A stretch of 64,000 bases of DNA, taken from positions 11,682,017 to 11,746,016 of the forward strand of contig NC_134509.1 in assembly GCF_027942865.1 (NCBI RefSeq), given 5' to 3'. Origin of the DNA: Odontesthes bonariensis (taxonomy: Eukaryota > Chordata > Actinopteri > Atheriniformes > Atherinopsidae). Each line of letters begins with the position of its first letter. Position 1 is the stretch's first letter. Below the pieces are notes generated by a model that was not told the origin of the DNA, searched no databases, and saw only the letters and a program-made list of their open reading frames with translations. Below, piece by piece: positions 48,901 to 59,900 of this stretch. The position numbers were made by a program, and so were the translations under genes.

Positions 48901-49872
48901 GTCCAGGTTCTTCTCTTGTTGCGTTTAAGTGTCAGTTGTACAATCCTTTAAGGCTTACTTATCAAATCTGTAACTTTTACTTTATTCACTATAGGCTATT
49001 GTATATGTATTCCTTTAAAAAAAAAAATAATTAAAACATTTCTGAAAGACATTTACAAAGTCTCTAATATGATTACTTTACAATTTGAGAATTTTGTTTG
49101 TTTTGGTTGTATATCCAATCCAAATTTACCATTAATAATTCTGTCTTTTGTGTTGGATGATTAAAAAGGTGTAAAAATGGAGTCAAATTATATCAGAGGA
49201 GGCAGGCGATTTAGAAATGATGGAGAGAAGTGGAGTACAGAGGCAAAACTTTAAGTGGTCCACAGGGGGTCAAGAAAAAAGTTTGGAATGCCAAAAGGCT
49301 GCTTAGTCAAGAAATTTTAAAAGCACTTTAAACTGTTGTGAATGTTCATGAAACTAGTTAGAGAAATGAATTGCTCTTACTTAAATCTTCTACCTAAATT
49401 AATTGTCTCTATTATAGCTAAAGGACGGTTATTTTGCAAATCATTGTGTTATGATTAGTATGCTACTTTTTAGGCTATTTACTGTCCTGATATAAGCAGT
49501 TATGTGTACTACATAGATTTTAGAAAAATGGCAGATAGTTTTCAGGGATCTGACTCTTTACATATATAACCTTGAATACAACAATTGATAACAACAAAAA
49601 GTCAGGACAGCAGAACCCAATACTTTAATACAATGAATTTAAGTATTGTCATTAGCAACATGTGTCCGACATTTAAACTTTATGAATATAATATGTATAT
49701 AGTAATAACTTTGAGTGGGTGTCTCGGTCCAGTTTTACTATTTTTTTTTTCTCTTTGATCATAATCATTCAGACATTTTAAAAAGAAAGTCCAGTAAGAA
49801 ATAATTGTTTGTGACAATGATTCTATTGGAGCTACGTAGAGAAGAATATGTTGTTTGATAGGAACCAAAGGT
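48901..49872. other. Intergenic / 3' untranslated region of CNGA1
   Basis: The CNGA1 stop is at 49875-49873. The nearest poly(A)-signal-like hexamer on the minus strand is ATTAAA at 49628-49623, so the transcript may end near 49600. The rest (48901-49600) shows no gene. Confidence 0.45.
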
Positions 49873-50820
49873 TTATTTTTTCTCTTCCTCATCTGTCTTC
49901 TTCTCCTCTTTTGCATCTTCGCCTGATACTCCCTCTTCTTTCACTTCATCAGTTTTTTCCTCCTCTTCCTCACCACCTTCTCCCTCATCTTTCTCACCCT
50001 TTTCATCCTCTTTTTTCTCCCCTTCTTCGACTATCTCTTGTTTTTTCACTTCCTCTTCATCCTCATCCTCTTCTTCTACTTCTTCTCCAGTCAGATATTC
50101 CAGCTCTGTGATGCGCTGTCTCAGAGCTTTGCCAGAGGTCTTGTAACTTCCCAACATCTTCTTAAGCTTAGTTTGCATCAGGTCCATCATGCTGTATAAT
50201 CTGTTGACTTTCTCCTCCAGCTCTTTAGCCTCGGGCTTGATGTTGGCTGGGTCCAAGTCTATCAGGCCATCTTTCAATAGAATCTGTCGACCCTTCTCCT
50301 CTAGCAAGGCTTTGGCATCTGGATACTCTAACAGTGATTCCATTAAGTCATCTTTGGAGAGGCAGAAAAGGTCTGAGTATCCAATGCTGCAAATATTGGC
50401 CGTTCGCCTGTTACCCGCTTTGCTGCCCTTAATATTAAGAATACTAATCTCTCCAAAATAGCTTCCACTTCCAAGCACAACAAACTGGGTAACACCATCG
50501 TCAGCAACAACTGCAAGTTTTCCGTCTTTTATAATGTACATCTCACGGCCAATATCCCCCTTCTTGCAGATGTAGTCTCCAGGGCTGTACACCTGTGGTC
50601 GGAGTTTGAGCACAAGCTCGATCAGCAGGCCTGCCTCGCAGTCTGCAAAGATGCGAACTTTCTTCAGGGTGTCCATGTGGACTTGGATGGCTATTTCTGC
50701 CTTTAGCTTGTCCGGAAGATACCGTAGCACCTCTCTCTCATCCTGCGCCTTGCCATTATTCCACAAGTAGTCAAACCACTTGATAACTCGCAACTCCAGA
50801 TCGTTGCTAACCTTTCGAGC
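49873..50820 (-). CDS. cnga1: CNGA1 last exon: C-linker, cGMP-binding domain, coiled coil, acidic tail
   Basis: Acceptor ccatttccAG at 50821. It encodes [20 protein letters not shown], the cyclic-nucleotide-binding domain with [20 protein letters not shown] and GNRRTANI, the helix [20 protein letters not shown], and then about 70 residues mostly Glu, Asp and Lys before TAA. Confidence 0.97.
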   Translation of the reverse strand, partial: ARKVSNDLELRVIKWFDYLWNNGKAQDEREVLRYLPDKLKAEIAIQVHMDTLKKVRIFADCEAGLLIELVLKLRPQVYSPGDYICKKGDIGREMYIIKDGKLAVVADDGVTQFVVLGSGSYFGEISILNIKGSKAGNRRTANICSIGYSDLFCLSKDDLMESLLEYPDAKALLEEKGRQILLKDGLIDLDPANIKPEAKELEEKVNRLYSMMDLMQTKLKKMLGSYKTSGKALRQRITELEYLTGEEVEEEDEDEEEVKKQEIVEEGEKKEDEKGEKDEGEGGEEEEEKTDEVKEEGVSGEDAKEEKKTDEEEKK

Positions 50821-53800
50821 CTGGAAATGGAGAGAGAGCAAAAGCATTAATAGAATGATCATAGACAAGAATATTGAGCAACTGTAATTTATCATACAAA
50901 TTTTAAGTGGATATTAACCCGCATATACTGCTTGATATTGTCTATGCGGGATTGAAACTGGGCTTGGGCGGCATTCATATTGGAAATCATGGTGGCAATG
51001 TTTCCCACAATTGTAGCAAATATCAAGACTCCAACTAAGAAGTCCACTACATGAAACACAAATTCAGAGTCGAGAGCTGGCGGTGGGGTCTCTCCGACGG
51101 TGGTCAAAGTCATCGTGGACCAATAGAGGCTGAAAGAATATTTCCTCATTGGCTTTCCGAAATCAGGCTGATCTGGATCATCCAGAGCCGGGTAGACCCA
51201 GTCATCAGCACCAAAACCAATAGCTTTGGAGAAAGAGAAGAACCAGCAGGCATTCCAGTGGATGATAATGAGGATGTACATAATCAGGTTTCCAATGCGA
51301 AAAATGTTAGGGTAGTTGGTTTTAGTCTCTGTCCTTGTGAAGAACTCCATCAATCGGCCGATTCTTAGCAGCTTGTTCATTCGGATCTCAGGATAGTCTA
51401 GGCCGAGGACAAAATAGAAGACATCTGTTGGCAGCATGGAGATAAAATCAAGTCGAAACTGGAAGCTACTGACGTAGCGATCCCAAAGCAGCTTCTCATC
51501 TTTCACCATCAGGCCCTGCTCCAGGTAGACTGCAATGAAATAGGTGCAGAGGTAGAGACATTTAAAGACAATGTGACACTAAGTATCCTGTAAATGAGCC
51601 ATTATCATAATAATAACATCATCTTAGCATTTAATAAGGTCACCATTCAAATTCTAATTATAAGGTAACATTAGGATGTAAATCAATGCTGCATCAATAA
51701 AAAATGTAGATGTCAATTTGTTTTTCTCACTACATCCTTTGGGATTCGAATTTGTAGAAGAATTTCACATAAAGCAAGGATGTGTTTTATTTAATGTAAA
51801 AAAATTCTACTGATCTTCGATGACTGTCTAGTTTTGTGTAATCAGAAACAGAATTAGCTAATCTTGTTTACAGAATCATAAAGTGACACTTTCTTGTTCA
51901 GTATAAGCTTAAATTAAGTTTTAAAATGAAATGCAAATCTTTTCAAATATTTTGGTCTTTTTAATGCCAATTTCCTTGCTTGTGTTTTCTTGTACTGTGT
52001 CTCCTTGGTGTGATGGTTAGTAACATGAACATAAATTGTTTACTATGTGTCCCAGGATTTCAAGAGAAGCTTCTTTTAATAGATTTTGAAATTGTGTGTT
52101 TGTATTGGGAGGCTTGGGTTAGTTTTTCACCTGTTCTGGTCCTGAAGAACATATCACACAGGTAAATCAGATCCGAGGTGTAATCCAAAACAAACCAATA
52201 GATAATGAATTCATGCTGTAGTTCCTCAAAGGTAGCCCTGTTTGTGGAAGAAGAAAAAGACCCCAGCAAGGAGGGTGGTTTGTAAATGAATTATGAATTA
52301 GTGCTGGTGTACACGGTCTGCTAGTCCCTATGAACTGGACACATACTGTGACATTTGTCATTGTGCTGAACTCAAGTTGAATCTATGAACTTGGCACTCA
52401 GCTTTTGAATTTAAAAGATTTTTAAAGGAAAACGCCGGAAAGTTTCAAATTTACTATTTTCCCTGGTACATGTTCCCCAAAATCGATTTCTCACCTTGTT
52501 TACATTTGTCAGCCCGAGAGAGTAACATTCGCGAATGTTTGAAATTCAAGTTATATCGCTCTGGCTCTCCCTCCCTAGCGCCGCCATGTTCACTCAACAT
52601 GACATCAGAAATGCAAACATTTTTTCTACAGCAATGGAAGACACTTACGAACTGTCTTGGTCTGACTCGGACCCGGAGATAGAATGCGAAGTTTCGCCTG
52701 AGTCCGAGTCAGATCATGATCAGCCTCTCGATCCAAGTTATGTTAGCTTATAGCCATCAGCCGAGATGGTCGGATAAGGCTAAAAATAAGGATGGACAAG
52801 TGGCTGTCGCAGCAGCCGCGGCACCGCCGCCAAATGCTAACGACTCACCGGTTGTATCCACGAGCCGTGAGGCGTTTCCGGACCCCATACCCAACCTTGT
52901 GTACTGTTTCCAGGCCTACCGGCAGGTGACCTACTTTCTCCATGGGAGACTTGGGAAGCGCTTCCGAAGAGTGATTCACTCCTGTGCGGTGTGGGCGATC
53001 AGGGATAAATATGAGTCGCAGGACGGGACCTACAAGGGTTTCCTTCACGCCGACGAGGCAGTTGTAGACTATCACTACATGTGAACATACATGTTGAAAT
53101 AAAAATAATTTCTAATTCTACTATATACAGGTAGTATTCAATCATTGTGTATTTCCAAGTTACACTCTACACTTTGTTATAGCACACTCCCGCCACACAA
53201 GTAGAAATTTATTTCCGCAGCACAAGTAGAATTGCATTTCTGACGTAAAATATGCCCGGATGTGGCTGAACATGGCTGCGCCCATGGCCAGAAGTGAAAA
53301 AATCTGGGAGCGCAAGGTTATGGGTTGAATAATGTAAAACAGTGTGAGAAATCGATTTTGGGGGACAGGTGTCAGAGAAAATAGGAAAATTGGAATTTTC
53401 AGACGTTTTCCTTTAATCGCAGCTCCACACACTTGATGGAAGCAAATAGAGTCGCTTGAACATTTGAGCAATTGGGAAAGTGATATGCCAGGAGATTCAC
53501 TGAACTGAAGTTACCTGGCTACAATCATGGTCCAATTGTACATGACTGGCATTGTGATTACAAACAGCCAGTTGTAATACAAATTCCCAGCTGGATTGAT
53601 GACAAATATTTCTTTGGGCCTGTGAAAAGACAGAATCAAAGGGAAAATAAAGTACTAAAAAGGATACAGTATTTGAAAAATCTTGAAGTGGTTTTTGTTT
53701 GTTTGTTTTAATGTTTTACTTACTTGTCTTTTTCCTTGTCCTTCTCTTTTTGTTTCTCCTTCTCCTTTTCCTTCTCTTTTTCTTTTTCTTTTTCCTTTTC

Positions 53801-54387
53801 TTTCTCTATCTCTTTTTCTTTTGCCTCTTTTTCTTCCTTCTCCTTCTTCTTTTTTCTGTAAAATCAGAATACTGATCATCATAACATCCCTTTAATGAAA
53901 TATTTACTTGAAGGTTTAAATGTAAAGTAATTACTCTTTCTTCTCCTTTTTATCTTTCTTCTCTTTCTTCTCCTTTTTCTTTTTTTCTTTTTCCTCTCTG
54001 GAAATAAAAAAAATCTGAATATTCAATGGTCTAACTTACAGGTTTACCAGAAGTGAAACTGGGATTTTAGGGGCATCCCTTATCTCTTGGTGACTTTAAA
54101 TTGTACTTACTCTTCATTGTTATTGCTGTTATTCGTGTTGGCCAGATGGTTTGACTGAGGTTCACTCCTAGGACAAGCACAGCATGTTACACATAAAATC
54201 AAATTTAACTGAAGTCTTTTCTTTTTCCTAATTTCTGAACGACGAGTCATGCATTAGAAAAAGCATGAAACATGTCTTTAAAATTGGCTTACAGGTCATC
54301 GTCACTTTGCTCTTCACTGTCTGTAGCGGGTTCCGGTGCTGTGTGAGGCGACACAGAGAGATGGGGAAGGGTAGTAACAGTGGCCAT
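49873..54387 (-). CDS. cnga1: Cyclic nucleotide-gated cation channel alpha 1 (rod photoreceptor)
   Basis: Alpha subunit of the cGMP-gated channel of rod outer segments, which carries the dark current. Eight coding pieces thread in frame: 54387-54293, 54167-54111, 53997-53935, 53855-53724, 53619-53515, 52237-52131, 51529-50919 and 50820-49873. They give 705 residues (mammalian CNGA1 about 690). Order: Ser/Thr-rich start, Lys/Glu-rich cytoplasmic segment (about 52-116), helix 1 with [20 protein letters not shown], helix 2 with [20 protein letters not shown]4 ([16 protein letters not shown]), pore TTVGETPPP (E333), S6, C-linker, cGMP-binding domain (about 450-560, FGEISI, R529-T530), C-terminal coiled coil (about 588-632) and an acidic tail (635-705). 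The Lys-rich N-terminus and the WVYP and KWFDYLW wording favour CNGA1 over CNGA2/3. Fish have cnga1 duplicates, so which copy this is stays open. Confidence 0.96.
50919..51529 (-). CDS. cnga1: CNGA1 S3-S6, pore and start of C-linker exon
   Basis: 611 bp covering S3, the S4 sensor, S5 ([16 protein letters not shown]), the pore helix and filter ([15 protein letters not shown]) and S6 ([20 protein letters not shown]), ending in the C-linker at IKQYMR before GTTAAT. Confidence 0.97.
52131..52237 (-). CDS. cnga1: CNGA1 helix 2 exon
   Basis: 107 bp encoding [20 protein letters not shown] and then CDMFFRTRT. It splices to VYLEQGL of the next exon. Mammals have Gly where the split Val codon is. Confidence 0.95.
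52426..53412 (+). mobile_element. TTAA-flanked element carrying a P2X7-like domain, in a CNGA1 intron
   Basis: TTAA at 52422-52425 and 53413-53416 bound ends AGGAAAACGCCGG and its imperfect complement. The terminal inverted repeats run for about 75 bp and share a conserved CCCCAAAATCGATTTCTCAC. The element is about 987 bp, sits antisense in the intron between the helix-2 and helix-1 exons of CNGA1, and carries one short gene with an AATAAA at 53098. No transposase is present, so it is non-autonomous. TTAA points to piggyBac or Kolobok. Confidence 0.8.
52635..53084 (+). pseudogene. P2X7 receptor C-terminal-like domain (element-borne)
   Basis: The first part begins [20 protein letters not shown] and stops after PSYVSL. 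A second frame (52716-53084) encodes [20 protein letters not shown], then [20 protein letters not shown] and [13 protein letters not shown] before a stop. AYR, G-LGK, R-VI-SC-VW-IR and G-Y-GF match the pattern of the zinc-binding cytoplasmic domain at the end of P2X7 receptors. The cysteine-rich middle (C-C-C ligands) is absent between the two parts, so the domain is truncated or spliced. No channel segment exists. The function is not predictable. Confidence 0.7.
53515..53619 (-). CDS. cnga1: CNGA1 helix 1 exon
   Basis: 105 bp encoding [20 protein letters not shown] and then [12 protein letters not shown], closely like the family's first membrane helix. Phase fits both neighbours. Confidence 0.95.
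53724..54167 (-). CDS. cnga1: CNGA1 charged N-terminal exons (three small exons)
   Basis: Exons 54167-54111 ([18 protein letters not shown]), 53997-53935 ([17 protein letters not shown]) and 53855-53724 (43 codons of Lys/Glu repeats ending KDKEKD). All have the same intron phase (two bases, then one), so each can be skipped without a frameshift. The sequence is pure A/G on the coding strand, so reading frames in other frames are shadows. Confidence 0.9.
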
Positions 54388-54409
54388 GGTGGCAGATTTA
54401 CAGTCTACC
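54293..54409 (-). CDS. cnga1: CNGA1 start exon
   Basis: Acceptor ttttgcAG at 54410. 22 untranslated bases end GCCACCATGG (a strong Kozak context), with the ATG at 54387-54385. It encodes [20 protein letters not shown] and ends DSEEQSDDD with a split Leu codon before GTAAGC. Confidence 0.9.
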
Positions 54410-54699
54410 CTGCAAAATGAAAACATAAGCAACGATCTCATATAGTGATGACACAATCTTTACCGATGCTTCACCAGGGGCTCACTTATGTATTCACAGA
54501 AACTTCTGTTTCCTTCTCAGTGACGAAACGAAAAACCACTTCCTGAAAATGTCTCAAGGAACAGACATTTTTGTATTTTGATTAAACAAAAAAAATTCTA
54601 GAAATGTAACAACACATTTCTGTGCATCCTCAGCATAAAATTCAGCATTAGAAGTTTGCAGGGGAACATTTAAACAAAACTTATGCATGTAAGAAACAA

Positions 54700-55165
54700 G
54701 TCATGTAGAACGTGGGCAGAGATGAGTTTGGAGAAAAAAGCTTCGCTTGCTATTACACACAGGGTGGATTGATGGCGCTTTGGGCTTGTGTTGTAACCAG
54801 GGACAGATTGAAGAATAGAATCCATTTAATACCTTCAAATTCTGGAGGCAAACATCACACCATCTGTGAAAAAGCTGAGGATGAACAATGGGTTGCCTCT
54901 GCAAAGGAACAATGATCACAAACAAACTTTTAAATAGACAACAGACTATCCTAAGAGGTCCAAACTGAAGGTTGTTCCATAGGTCTCACAGTTCCCTGAC
55001 CAAAACATTTTACCAAATCTGTGGACTTCAAAAGACGAATGCAAGATTGCCCAAGCAGGAGCAGTTGGTGAAAATCCTCAAAGTAACATCTAAGAAAATT
55101 TTTACCTGTCAAAGTGCCCAAACTTTAACCTTTGGCATTTTTCCAAGTTTGTTATTTTACTAGAT
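54700..55165 (+). mobile_element. Tc1-like element remnant upstream of the CNGA1 start exon
   Basis: The plus-strand text 'ctaagaggtccaaactgaag...ctcacagttccctgaccaaaac...aaatctgtgg' corresponds to the SQSPDLN...ENLW end of a Tc1-type transposase, followed by 'gtgcccaaactttaaccttt', a common end of this fish repeat. Stops and gaps break every frame. It lies in the 5' untranslated intron of CNGA1. Confidence 0.6.
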
Positions 55166-55199
55166 TAGAAATCAAGTCAAATTAAACAACATCGTGGTT

Positions 55200-55673
55200 T
55201 TGGGGAACTGTTGACAGGTAACTTTTACTATTTTGTTTTAGCTAAAAATGGACCAAACATGAATGTAGGTTACCGACCTGTGCATTTACCTGTGTTGTTT
55301 CTGATGTTTTGATGTATTGTAACAGACAAAAGTATTATATGTTGCATAACAGTTGCATAACTTGCTTTCAAAAAGATTAATTATCATAAAGCTTTAAATT
55401 GTGAGCTCACATACAAACTGATGTTTTCTAAACAAAACAGAAAATAACCATTGTAATATATACAATATCACATTATTCATAGATGTTCATCCACATCACA
55501 ACAACTGTACAGACTGTAGACATACTCCTTAGATAATGCAGTGTAGGCTGTGTGGCATATCTGATATAAAGTAACGAGAATTACTCATAAGAAGAAACAG
55601 AAATCACATTAAATTGTGGCATCACTGCAGTGTGTAGTGATGAAGCGATCCAGTTTTGTTTGACTAATCTTAC
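55200..55673. other. No further feature (probable CNGA1 5' intron)
   Basis: AT-rich sequence between the Tc1-like remnant and the candidate first exon. Nothing else is supported. Confidence 0.4.
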
Positions 55674-55674
55674 C

Positions 55675-55760
55675 TTTTCCACTCCTTATTGAAATGAGAA
55701 GTCCATTTCCAATGAATCCTTGTGTAACTTCCTCGATATCTGTGAAGCTAGCCAATCACA
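55675..55760 (-). promoter_or_regulatory. cnga1: Candidate CNGA1 non-coding first exon and promoter
   Basis: On the minus strand a strong donor AAAAG|GTAAGA lies at 55674/55673. Upstream are a CCAAT-type motif (GATTGGCT, about 55753) and a TATA-like TATATACA (about 55780). The start exon has an acceptor before its ATG, so an upstream non-coding exon is required. This is the best candidate seen. A GGATTAG (CRX-type) sequence lies at about 55903. Inference only. Confidence 0.35.
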
Positions 55761-56134
55761 GTATCAGAACAGTCATTGTATATATCATCAGCCGTTCGAA
55801 TGTTAATTAAATTGATATCAAATAAAGCTAGGAAACTAACACCTGTAAGCATTGAGTCTAACTAACTGTGTCACTGAGTCTCAGTGACCCTAACAAGGAT
55901 TTGTGGATTAGAGTTGGCTGAGAAGAGGTGAGGCAAAGTCACTCACCTCCTTATGTCCACTCCAGTGAGAGTTGAGATTAGTAAAGTTTGGACAAGTCGT
56001 AGTTTGCCCAATAGTGAGGAGTCATGACACTGAAAACCATTTCCAGTCTTTTTATCTATTTATTTATTTTCTGCGACAGGCTGTAATTTTCCTGGCCATT
56101 TGCGGAACAGCAGAGGATTTAGTCTACTTCTGGG

Positions 56135-56136
<2 letters not shown>

Positions 56137-56169
<33 letters not shown>
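56137..56169. repeat. (CA)n microsatellite
   Basis: About 16 CA units. The apparent reading frame across it is an artefact. Confidence 0.93.
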
Positions 56170-56171
<2 letters not shown>

Positions 56172-56576
56172 CTCCTGCTCAGTCAGCATTTCTCAGCCAT
56201 ATCCTGCTCTGATCCTATTAGGTCTCTCCCAGTAGAACAGATTTCAGATCAGATGGATCTGGCACCCTTTAACTGCGTCAGAATCATGAGAATGAAATTA
56301 AAGCCGAAACCTCCGTCAGTGCTTAGGTGTGTGTTCAGGAGATGCACCTCCCTGCATGCAGTAGAAATCCTGTGGCACTCCCTGTTGGCAGGTGTGGGTT
56401 CTGCAGCTTCATGCCGAATTGGTTTGTGGGAGTTATGGGCACTTTGTTTTATGTTGAATAATTTTGAAACACATCTTGATGATGATTAGCCTAGAAATCT
56501 AGATGCCCCTAGCGACCGCAAATTTAATTTTTTGCTGTAGAGGTCTGGCTTGCTAGGCTAGATGATGATAACTTTG

Positions 56577-56582
56577 TTTATT
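56577..56582 (-). terminator. Likely poly(A) signal of the SCPP-like gene
   Basis: AATAAA on the minus strand, about 410 bases past the stop codon. It is the first canonical hexamer that I noticed. Confidence 0.35.
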
Positions 56583-56992
56583 ACACCTGTTCCATTGTCT
56601 ATGACAAAAAAGCTTTTAGAGCAGCTGAAGTCCAAACAGATGATCCATTTTTTTTAACACATTCTTGAACACACACAAACATATAGATCTTGTCAAAAAA
56701 ATAACCTTTTTGTTTTATGATGTCATACTTTACAAGTTGTAGGGACAAAAGGCAAACAAAAGATGATGACTTTAAAATACAGAAATGTGAAGCTTTTAAT
56801 GAAAACAGAAAAAAAAGAACACAGAGAAAAGATTTGTCTCATACTGGACTAAAAACATGCAGTTTCACTATATTTTCCCTTTTTTTTGTCAGAATTTTTC
56901 TTCGGTGTCTCGCCAACATGTCACAACTACGTTACTAATGGCAGGTATAAATGTTCTAAATGCTAAGAGAGGCAGTAACAGAAAGAGGTAAA

Positions 56993-59900
56993 CTACAATG
57001 CAAGAGGCTCTGTTGCTCCTCCTGCCATGCTTGTCTCAGCAGCCTCTGGAGCGGCACCAGCATCGGCAGCACCAGTGTCAGCAGCAGCCGGAACATCAGC
57101 AGCCGGGACATCAGCCGCAGCAGGTGCATCAACAGCAGGTACATCAGCAACAGGGACATCAACCACAGCAGGGGCATCAACAGCGGGGGTATCAACTGCA
57201 ACAGGGACGGCCGGATCAACAGCCACCTCAGGGGCTGGTGTAGCTGTGTCAACGGGAACAACATCAACAGCAGGCACATCCACAACAGCAGCATCGACAG
57301 GCACAACTTCTGCAGGGACGTCAACCACAGCAGGTTCAACAGCAGCAGGTTCAACAGCAGCAGGGTCGACTGGTGCGGGTTCGGCGACAGCTGGCTCAGC
57401 TTCAGCTGCTTCCACTTCTGCAGCCTCCTCTTCCTCATCAGAGTTTAGAGGAGCGCCAGCAGCAGCAGGGTCTGCAGCTTTGGGGGCCGTGTTCCCCTCC
57501 TTGAAAGGAAATTGAAAATGCTCTGTCACATTCAAGGCCTGGTTTTCTGGACAGTCTCACTCTAGAACATGTAATACAAAAGTTCATCCACAAAAAAAAG
57601 CAAGAAAACAAAAAATCAGTAGATTCATAATAAAAGTTCAAAAGGTGTAAATGTGAAGTCATTGTGACATGTGCTGCGTTCAAGAAAGTGTCCCAAAGTT
57701 AATGTTCATCACTTGTAACATCCACAAAAACACTTTTAATGAAGTAGGACTCAGCTAGTTGCATTAAACATCGCACAACAGACACAAGTTGAGGCAATGT
57801 TTTCCGTGGTCATATCACTTTTCCACTGTGCAGTCAATCACAATTCATAAGGATTCAGAATGGAAACTACAGAGTTGTATTTTCTGATTTAAATAAATAT
57901 AGGGTTTGGTTTAACCCTGACGTCACATGAAAACTAAAAAAAAGCATGAAAACAACTATCATTGTTGCATATAAACTACTCAAATAGGTTTATAAAGAAA
58001 AAAAAGGAATCTAGTTATATCTAGAGAATGTAAAAAGAGCCTATATATACAACATGTGAAATGACTCGAATTACAATAAGGGATTTTATTCTAATTATGT
58101 CAAAGGATGCACAAACAAAACTCTATAAAAGTAAATGAATAAAAAAATAACACAATTTTTTAGTCCAACTATGATATCACTACACGGTGTTTGATCTGCA
58201 GCTTTTGCACTGTTTGTGTCCTGGTTTTGTATGTGTTTGTGTCTCGCTGTCATGCTGTCATAGCTAACTGGGGCTGATACACTGTATTTTTAGCAATATT
58301 ACCACTATGCTGCTCTCAACTTCACTATGAACTGTGAATGAATTGTGTGCTAAAAGCACTTGTTACAGTATCAATCTATGTTTGCAATATAAACCACATA
58401 ACCTTCGTCACAGCCTTCACTTTATTCTATTGTTTAGTTAGTTCCTTTAGCAGAAGCAATGATTTTGGTAAGCCATGAATTTTGGTGAACTTGCACAATG
58501 ACAATGGAAGCATTTGTTTTCAATTCATAGTTATTTTGGGATTATTGCAGCCCACAGTCTTTTTCTACACCAACAAAGAATAAATGTCGGCGCAGAAAAA
58601 TTCCTGTTGATAAAGCAAAATGACTTGTCAATGGGCTATAAATCCTGAACTTGTATTGGAAAATTGAAGGTTCTTTTTAAGCAATGTAACAGACATTGCA
58701 GTAAAAGTGTTTGTGTGTCTGCTTTTGTGTATGTGACAGCTGCATGTTTAAAGGTAGCCACCACCCATGTTTTACTGACTAAATCAGCTTGATTAAAATA
58801 GCATTGTGTTTGCTATTCATACATTGTGATCTTTCTTCTGATTTATACTTTTTCTCTACTTTGTTATGAGCCAAAGCTGCCTGCTCACCTCTGCCTCCTC
58901 ATCGGAGTTTTCTCCCGCAGTGACTGCAGCTGCATCCAGCTGCGTTAAAAACATACATACAAGTTTTAAACCCATAGATCAGGAATAGTTGAAACAAATC
59001 AGATGTTACAATGCTGCATGCACTCTTACTGTTGCAGCACCTGCTGGATCAGCCTAAACAAGTGAATAATTCAGAAAATAAATACCACACAAACAAATCT
59101 GTGTTTATGCCTCATTAGTTGAGTTCACGTTTGTTTTCTAAGAAATCTGTAACTAAAGTTGCGTAGAATCTAATATAGTTAAACTTACAGGAGCATCAGC
59201 AGCAGGAAGGAAGGGATTCCCAAATAGTCCCTGAAAAAATAAAGATTTGTGATTGAGGTTTATGATTAAATCCAGATTATCTGAACGGATTAGCAGCTAT
59301 CTCTTTATTTACTGATGATAAAAATGTCAAGAACCCCTCTACCTGCTGCTGGTACAGCCTGTACATCTCCATTAACCTCAGGGCCTCATTAGCATGTGCT
59401 GCAACCTGCTAAATAAATACCAGACATCTCCAGACATGAGTTGCAATAAGGCCTATTACACCCCCTCTTTCAGACAACAGTCATGCTATATGATGGATGG
59501 CATGACAAAAAACATGACGTGACAAGACGCGGCAGACAGAACTTCACAAAAAAAGTAAGAAATTATCTCTCTTACCTCGTTACTGTCACTGTCTGGTGCC
59601 TAAAGTGTAAGAGAGGAAAGTGAGCAAGCATTAATCAGTCCTCAAGAGCAACACTGTTTAAATGCATAGACAAGGATTTTTCAAGCTGTCTGAGAAGAAA
59701 AAAACATCTGGCAAGACTCACAGGTGCTGCAAGGGTAGAAACCAGCAGGCACATCAAGATCACAAACAGCTTCATCCTGACTCCTTCTGGATGAAAATAT
59801 GTAGGTACTCTTCATTTGAACAATTTAAGATAATTGAAAAATGATCATCTGCATGACTAGGTTTCATGTCTGAAATAACGAGTGCAAAACTATATCAGTG

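Noticed and set aside
53655..53895. Arg/Lys/Glu-rich minus frame and Phe/Ser-rich plus frame
   Set aside because: They are out-of-frame readings of the CNGA1 Lys/Glu exon (53724-53855).
49873..54387. Identity as CNGA2, CNGA3 or a beta subunit
   Set aside because: The Lys/Glu-rich N-terminus and helix-1 wording ([12 protein letters not shown]) fit CNGA1. The pore has the GETPPP glutamate that beta subunits lack.
56960..57515. Long plus-strand frames opposite the SCPP-like last exon
   Set aside because: They are shadows of the repetitive GC-rich minus-strand coding exon, giving Ser/Thr/Ala or Gln/His repeats.
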